NCBI GenBank assembly: GCA_963995505.1
Contig: OZ023192.1
Coordinates: 836,001 to 900,000, forward strand
Direction of reading: 5' to 3'
Origin: Hypericum androsaemum
Taxonomy: Eukaryota > Streptophyta > Magnoliopsida > Malpighiales > Hypericaceae
Length of the DNA: 64,000 bases
Shown here: piece after piece, positions 55,501-64,000 of the stretch
Layout of the letters: each line of letters begins with the position of its first letter
Position numbering within the stretch: the first letter of the stretch is position 1
Position numbers and translations under genes: made by a program
Notes under the pieces: model-generated
The model's input: only the letters and a program-made list of their open reading frames with translations
Told to the model about the DNA's origin: nothing
The model's database searches: none

Positions 55501-56535
55501 GCTTACGTAATTGTATGTCTCTATGTAGATGACTTACTAATTATGGGAAGCAATAAAGAGGTTATTGTGAAAACTAAGAACATGTTAAAGAACCACTTTG
55601 ACATGAAAGATATGGGTCTGGCAGACGTCATACTAGGAATAAAAATTTCTAGGAAAGCTAACGAAATTATCTTGACACAATCCCACTACGTGGAAAACGT
55701 GCTCAAGAAATTTGAAGCTTTCGACAAACCTCCAGTTAAGACTCCAGTAGATTTGAATCTACACTTAGCCAAGAATCGAGGGGACCCAGTATCGCAACTG
55801 AAGTATGCGCAAATTATCGGGAGCTTGATGTATTTAACAAACTACACTCGTCCTGATATTGCGTACTCGGTTAGTAAACTTAGTAGATTCACAAGTAATC
55901 CAGGAAAGGATCACTGGCTAGCTCTAGAAAGGGTTTTACGGTATTTAAAACATACCATAAACCATGGCATACACTATGTTAAATATCCAGCTGTATTAGA
56001 AGAATATAGTGACGCAAATTGGATATCGGACACTAAGGACTCCAAATCCACCAGTGGATACGTATTCACCATAGGAGGAGGAGCTGTGTCTTGGAAGTCC
56101 TCTAAACAAACGTGCATAGCTCGATCCACCATGGAGTCGGAGTTTATAGCACTAGATAAAGCTGGGGAAGAAGCTGAATGGCTCAGAAACTTCCTAGAGG
56201 ATATTCCGTGCTGGAGTAAACCAGTGCCTCCCGTATTGATACATTGTGATAGCATGTCTGCAATCGGGAGAGCACAAAGTACATTGTACAACGGAAAGTC
56301 TCGACATATCCGTCGGAGACACAATACCGTTAGACAGTTGATCTCTAGTGGGGTGATCACCATTAACTATGTAAAGTCCAAGGACAACTTAGCTGATCCT
56401 TTTACAAAAGGAATCAATAGAGATCAAATGTACAACGCAGTAAGGGGAATGGGATTAAAAATCCACACACTAAAGAACGTCCATAGCGGTAACTCAACCA
56501 TGATGAGTGGAGATCCCACAAACTTGGTTCAATGA
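52588..56535 (+). pseudogene. Copia gag-pol polyprotein with one premature stop
   Basis: One continuous frame of 1315 codons with an in-frame TGA at 54277-54279 (codon 564). Domains in order: gag with a UBN2-type core (residues about 15-220), a Lys-rich stretch, CCHC knuckle ([14 protein letters not shown], from about 253), protease DTGA near 307, integrase GAG-pre (LWHGRLGH) and HHCC-type finger near 440-485, integrase core with the stop just before the SDRGGEY motif, RT with YVDD at 55522-55533, and RNase H (YSDANW, then TSGY). The start ATG at 52588 is the first after the LTR. All catalytic motifs look conserved, so the stop is probably recent; autonomous activity needs readthrough or help from another copy. 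Confidence 0.9.
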
Positions 56536-57016
56536 GACAACTAAGTTATGGAGGGTTCAGTGAATCACCTGGAACCTATCTCATTCTCAGAAGCTGCCCA
56601 GGTATTAACCTGCAGAGGTGTGGTAAGGATAAGCATTACGCTTTTAATGATTCCTATACCTTGATTAAGGTGGAGTATGGCAGGATACTCTTGATAGGAG
56701 ATCACCTATGTAAGTGTGAAGTGAGGCCGCTTCAAATGGGAAAAACACTTATGAATCCAAGATACGGTCCATGGCCGAAACGGACACAACGTGAGAACCT
56801 AAATATACTAGGGTTATTATTGTGTAAATGTTATTGTCTTGGTTTACACCAAAAGCTGACGGTTCAAGACATCACATTCACCGAGCAGCGAGTAAATCCG
56901 ATAACATATTACTAGAGAAGGTTCAAAGCAGCAAGCTACCTGTCTCGATGCAATAATAACACGTCAGAACTTTCGATTAGAGTCTGCATGCATTAATCAT
57001 CATTCATGTGGGGGAT
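56536..57016 (+). other. 3' untranslated region and polypurine tract of the copia element
   Basis: About 480 bp follow the RNase H stop. A frame at 56532-56915 has no domain and is probably not translated. The tract GTGGGGGA at 57008-57015 immediately precedes the 3' LTR and is the expected plus-strand primer. Confidence 0.75.
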
Positions 57017-58032
57017 TGTTGGGTTTTGAATGAAAGTTCAATGCAAGCCCACAAATGGTAAGGCCCAAAATGGAGGCCCAAAGGGAAATGGGAAAGTGCA
57101 ATCTCACATTGATTAGAGCAAGGAGGATTTCCTTGTTTATAAGAAATTTCCCTCCTTCCCTATCAACTTGATTCGCTACCCAAAAGGCTGACCCACCGCT
57201 AGCTGCCTGTGAGGATGGTGCAAAGCACCGTCCGAGCATGAGCACGAGCCCGAGCACGAGCACGAGCACGAGCCCGAGCCCGAGCACGAGCACGAGCACG
57301 AGCACGCGCTCGCGCACGCGCACGTGCGTGTGCGCATGGCGCATTGGACGCAGGTCGCAATGGGCACTTTGTGGCGCACTTGGCACTTCGCACGTGCGCA
57401 TCGTCGCGAGGAGCTGGAGGAGCCTTAAGTATTTTGCCCGGGCCCGGAGGTAGCTGCGCAGCTACCTAAGCGACGAGGAGCTGCGAGCGCCTTCAGGTTG
57501 GCCGCCGAAGAGGCACGACGGACTGGAACGTCCAGGAGGCTTCCAGAAGGCCGAAGGAGTGCGAGATCTCCCGCGAAAGGGCACGAGCGCAGCCTGGCGC
57601 GCCTGGAAGGATCCAGAAGCCACCGAAGGGCCACGAGCGCAGCCAGTCAGCCTGTTGGCTGAGCGGACGCGTCCCTTCGGGGTGGCTGCCTCCCTGCCTT
57701 CTCCAGCCTATAAATAGGCCTGCCCCCCTGCCAAAATTCTCATCCCAGCAGCACATGCACCTTCTAGCATTGTTGTCTTCTTCTCTCCCCCCGTTCTTCA
57801 TCTAGAAAAGAGTCCCGAAAGTTCTGGGTATATAAGGGTTCGCCCGAAAGTTTCGAGATACGTGTGCAACGTTCTTGGAAACGCCCTAAACAGTCGTTGT
57901 ATCTTGGGGACGATTGCCTTAGCCCGTACCGCACTGAAATATACGGGGCAATCTCATCTTACGGAGAAAGTGTCCAACACTTGCCTCGACTGAAGTGATC
58001 CTAATCAAGTACACCCCCTCCTACAAACAACA
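57017..58032 (+). repeat. 3' LTR of the copia element
   Basis: 1016 bp, partner of 51629-52559. It is longer mainly through an expanded run of CGAGCA/CGAGCC hexamers at 57233-57305, a short insertion near 57397 and a duplicated GGAGGCTTCCA near 57535. It contains the same TATA-like signals. It carries one change (G to A) in the segment complementary to the candidate primer site, near 57955. Confidence 0.93.
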
Positions 58033-58037
58033 TATGA

Positions 58038-59551
58038 CACTTAATAATTTAGATCATTTCATTGCTTGAGTTTAAATAAGATGGTTTCACATAAAAAATT
58101 GATAGAATATACGAGAAAATTAAAAACCTTGTAAAAAAGGGTAATTTATTGTGGACGAATTTCTAAATTAGTGGGGCACCTTTAAAATTTTTAAAAATTT
58201 TGTATAGATTTGTAAATTTAAGTAGAGGCAATTTCCCTACCTATACTCCACCAAAAAAAATTTCCCTACCTATGGTAACTATGGCATGAAGGTGATGAAG
58301 ATTATCTATTAAAAACTAACCTACTAAAAGTCTTCTCTCAATGAAAATGCTAAAAAATTGCACCAAATTTTTCTTGCTACTTTTAGAGTTACTCTTCCTA
58401 ATCCCCAATTTGGGCAATCAAAATTAAAAAATTGTTGTGCATGTATTTCCAATGTTATTCTCTGTTAGTCTATGAAACTATCTTTTACTCCATAATATTT
58501 TTCTACGTAAAAACAATTTACATCACCGTACTCTATTTTTTTTATAAGTAAAGTATCATTCACGTTATAAAAATCCCACCAAGTGAGGTTACACCACGGA
58601 GGCCGTACTAAAAATACCAGATATAACATATCAGACGCAAAGCGATGATATGCAGTATCTGAGTACGTAAACAAAGATAACGCCAAAAAAAAAGAGACCA
58701 AGTACACCCCAAATACAAACCTATACAAACCACCAAGAAAGTCATAGAAGATCAAAGGACCAATCAAGTCCTCGACCACTAACCAACTCCTTAATTTGAT
58801 AGAGTTGGTCCAATTCGGCTGGCCAAAATTGACTCATGGATGATCTTTGATAAGTTTAGTCACGACTGAAAATGACTTGATTGATGTTTTTTCGGAACTT
58901 TTCGATATGGTCTACTCGCTAGTTGGAAATTATTATTCAGAAGACCGAGACTTTTGCTTAGTACGAATCAATATGAGGTAATTGATGCCTCGGAGAATTT
59001 CCATGCCATAAGAACGAGATAATATGAAATAACATGAGAAATAAAGTTGGATAAATGCAAATTTTGACATATTTTATTATCACAAAACAAGATTGTAGGA
59101 TATGGTTGTAATTTCAAAGAAATCATCTAATAAGTGTATGACTATTTAGCTCGGAATGAGTGATCATTGTTTGTATTCGGACGAATTTAAATTATAATTT
59201 ACCGAATTCGAATTATAAAGAGTATGATTCGTATTGAATTTTTCATGGAACGAATCGAATATGAATTCGGATTTGTATAAGTCGGTTCGAATACAAATTT
59301 GGATTCGTACGAGCCGATTCGAATCCAAATCAAATTTTCAACGAATTGATTCAAATCAAATCCGAATAGGATCAATTCATGGTCGCCCTGTACCCGCGAC
59401 CTATTCGAAATCATGCACGCCAAAGTCATGGAAGATAACATCCATGGCGTTATTTTTTTTTTTGGTAATAGCGAATTAGCAGATTGGTCAAAGCCAAGCA
59501 CGCCACATATTTCATTACTCCGGAACTGGGACCACAGATATTTAATTTTAA
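58038..59551. other. Intergenic, AT-rich, no gene recognised
   Basis: No supported gene. 59180-59390 is dense in short words GAATTCGAAT/GATTCGAAT in both orientations, suggestive of an old non-autonomous transposon interior, but I could not find its ends. A minus-strand frame at 58465-58779 includes a stretch resembling LINE-like 3' debris but has no domain. Confidence 0.45.
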
Positions 59552-60460
59552 GAGATAATTACTGAGAGGACTCCAGGGTATAGTCAAATAGACTCGGAAG
59601 ATCCTGTAATTTCTCTGCTAATTGCTGAGCCCCCGTAGTTTGGTTATTATTATACTTTCGGGTCCCTGACTAAAGTAAATGACTTAAATATCCTTGCAAA
59701 AAAAATTTAAAAATCATCGCCCCACATGACCTGCACGCGCCCGGTCCCGATGACACTGCCGTGACCCTATCCGGATCCACGTAGGCAAATTCCGCGTCCT
59801 TCGCCTCGCCGGCGTTGTCGAAAAGGACGGCGACGATGGCCTGATGGAGCTGGACCTGGAGGGATGCGGCGGCGACCTCCTGAAACCGAGCCTTTGCTTG
59901 CCAGACCTGGGCCTCGACACTGAGCTGGGCCGCGTGTGCCTTCAGCTCTGCATTCCAGCGGGCGGCCTTCTCAACCACCTCCTCCTTCTCCCTCAGCCGC
60001 CGCCCCAGCCCTTCCTCCGTCGCCCCCACCAGCGCATTGTACTGCCTCTGCCTCTTTTTCGCTAACGTGCGGGGATCTTGGTTCTAATTTGGGGTTCGAC
60101 AGTAGAGAAAAGAAGACGGGGAAGTTCATCCGGTGGGACCACACCTCTGTTGCTTCTAATCAGGGTTTATCCCCAATTGTTTAGATTTGGTTGTCGTCGG
60201 AGGGTTGTTGGAGATGATGATTGGAGTTGGTGTTCGCCGGAAAAATGGCCGGAGAAGATGACCGACGATTTTAGTTGGCCTGAACAAGGGCATATCAGTC
60301 ATTTCAAATATAAGATAAGAAAAAATTGATTAATGACATCAGCCAGGGACCCGAAAGTATAATAATAACCAAATTACAGGAGCTCAGCAATTAGTAGGAA
60401 AACTACAGGATCCTCAGAGTCTATTTGACTATACTCTGGGATTCTCTCAGTAATTATCTC
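59552..60460 (-). mobile_element. Pack-MULE (Mutator-like element carrying a host gene fragment)
   Basis: Terminal inverted repeats of about 117 bp (59552-59668 and 60344-60460) begin GAGATAATTACTGAGAG on both sides and are roughly 85 percent alike by eye. The flanking duplication TAATTTTAA is a perfect 9 bp at 59543-59551 and 60461-60469, the hallmark size for Mutator-like elements. The interior is GC-rich against AT-rich flanks and holds a piece of an E3 ligase gene on the minus strand. There is no transposase, so movement depends on an autonomous MULE elsewhere. Confidence 0.92.
59718..60060 (-). pseudogene. Captured fragment of a BOI/BRG-type RING E3 ubiquitin ligase gene
   Basis: The minus strand reads a coiled-coil region typical of the BOI-related family: LGRRLREKEEVVEKAARWN, then AQLSVEAQVWQAKARFQEVA, then a SLQVQLHQAI stretch. 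It stops at GACRSCG, about where the RING finger begins, then runs into MULE sequence. BOI-type ligases are Arabidopsis regulators of stress, cell death and gibberellin responses. Here the RING and the N-terminal part are missing, so it cannot act as a ligase; it could at most be an antisense or siRNA source. The frame stays open for about 100 codons with family-like residues, so capture is fairly recent. Confidence 0.75.
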
Positions 60461-60469
60461 TAATTTTAA

Positions 60470-61469
60470 TGGAAAGGAGTGTGGAAAAATCAAATGGGAC
60501 CGATGACAAGGTCCCCTGATTTTTTTGAAGGGGAAAATCCGTGAGTTAGCAACGAATCTTGGCCACTCGTTTCTCTAAGAATCCGACATTTCGGATCTTA
60601 TCCGGATCTTGATCAAATTATGTTATTGGGCATTGAGGTGAGCCTAATAATCGTTGGGCTTAGAACCGCTGAAAGAACGAAAAGAGAAGAGTCAATTTGG
60701 TCGTTAATCTAATTACGTTTGGGATGATGATGGGCCTTACCACCATTGTAACTGGATGTTGATGTATACCACATTCATTATTATTATTAATAAAATCTAC
60801 TTCTTAAAAAAATGTTATGAGCGATGATAAGTCAGATTTTTTTCACTATTATGTTTCTGCGTCACCGGTACTACTGCGCTATTAGGTTTTGCTCGTTACT
60901 ACGACTACATGCTTGCGCTAACTCTATTACATTGGTATAAGTTGGGTATATATAGCAAGGCCAACCCTAATTTAGTTGGAGAGTTCTATATAAACTAAAC
61001 ATACGAAATTACCTAATCTGGTCCAACTCAACTAGCGCCCGCAAGTCGATTGGCGCCTGCCAAGAATTCGCTTCTGTTGGCTCCACTTGCGTGCTCCAAC
61101 TTGCTGACTACTGCAAGTCCTTCTTGTAACGTCTCCTGGCGCGCGTCAAGTGATTTTGTGTGCGTTTCTTCACTCAATCTTCAACACCTCCTGCATGTAC
61201 TTTCACGCGTCATAACCAAACAATAATTTCTCACATTTGTTGAGGTTTGAAAATTTTCTAAAAATTACAAGAGCTATATTTAATATATTCTTATTTAATA
61301 TCACAAAAATCTAGCATGAAATATTTGACTTGGTCTCCACTGTGTATCAAACAGTGCAACTATGTGACAACTTAGATGTGGCCTTGTATTTGTTTTGTTT
61401 CACGTGGCCAAACAATTTTGGCTAATTAATTTTGGAGAGCAGAACATATGTGGGAACTTAGAAGCGACC
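60470..61469. other. Upstream region of receptor copy 3
   Basis: AT-rich, no gene. It presumably contains the promoter of copy 3, but I cannot point to a convincing TATA box or binding site. The 61441-61530 region has a counterpart before copy 1 (14-131; CTGGGAGCA and TTCTTACATC shared). Confidence 0.4.

Positions 61470-64000
<2,531 letters not shown>

Larger units (their letters stand above)
51629..58032 (+). mobile_element. Ty1/copia LTR retrotransposon, nearly complete
   Basis: LTRs at 51629-52559 (931 bp) and 57017-58032 (1016 bp) enclose a gag-pol frame with the Ty1/copia order: gag, protease, integrase, RT, RNase H. The target duplication is TATGA at 51624-51628 and 58033-58037. LTR ends are TGTTGGG and AACAACA. 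The two LTRs are near-identical except for length changes in a CGAGCN microsatellite and two short insertions, so the insertion is recent. One in-frame stop breaks the polyprotein. The GC-rich LTRs contrast with the AT-rich flanks. Confidence 0.95.

Noticed and set aside
56532..56915. 127-codon ORF after copia pol as an extra envelope-like gene
   Set aside because: No signal peptide, membrane segment or family motif; it lies in the expected 3' untranslated region.
59180..59390. Complete transposon with GAATTCGAAT-type inverted words
   Set aside because: I could not find paired termini or a target duplication, so only the base pattern is reported.

Overview
The window is nuclear DNA from a flowering plant, most likely a eudicot; the species cannot be named from the sequence. 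The evidence is multi-exon genes with GT-AG introns, G-type lectin S-receptor-like kinases (a plant-specific family), plant LTR retrotransposons primed by initiator tRNA-Met, and Mutator-like elements that capture host gene fragments.

Host genes: three tandem, same-strand copies of a CES101-like G-type lectin receptor kinase lie at 126-3677, 47027-50995 and 61470 to beyond the right edge. They share exon lengths and phases (99, 185, 211, 238 and 151 nt for exons 2-6 where complete), so they arose by tandem duplication. A relic of a fourth copy (42212-42680) keeps only the last codons and 3' flank. Each intact copy predicts a signal peptide, a lectin/PAN ectodomain, one membrane helix and an RD-type Ser/Thr kinase: a plasma-membrane receptor with unknown ligand.

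Between copies 1 and 2 the cluster is stretched to about 43 kb. About 21.4 kb of this is one low-complexity array of 12-bp units (6412-12193, 21578-30987, 34016-40254). It starts inside a decayed Tnt1-like copia gag (5151-6411). It is interrupted by a 9.4-kb non-coding LTR element on the minus strand (12194-21577, TSD CAATC) and by a 3.0-kb solo LTR of a related family (30988-34015). The array is open in five of six frames because 12 is a multiple of 3 and only one frame holds a stop; its many long ORFs are not evidence of genes. Unit variation falls mainly on the single CpG per unit, and part of the array is organised in higher-order blocks of about 2.8-3.0 kb.

The rest is a mosaic of mobile elements: 22- and 23-bp tandem repeats (40320-41215), a retroposon with a 16-bp TSD (43058-44284), a hAT-like MITE (44609-45182), a MULE-like element (45952-46737), an insertion in the 3' tail of receptor copy 2 (51017-51514), a nearly complete Ty1/copia element with TSD TATGA and one premature stop (51629-58032), and a Pack-MULE with a perfect 9-bp TSD carrying a piece of a BOI-type E3 ligase gene (59552-60460).

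The most unusual items are the 12-bp mega-array, the possible self-priming site of the copia element, the Pack-MULE, and a copy-specific GC-AG intron in receptor copy 2.
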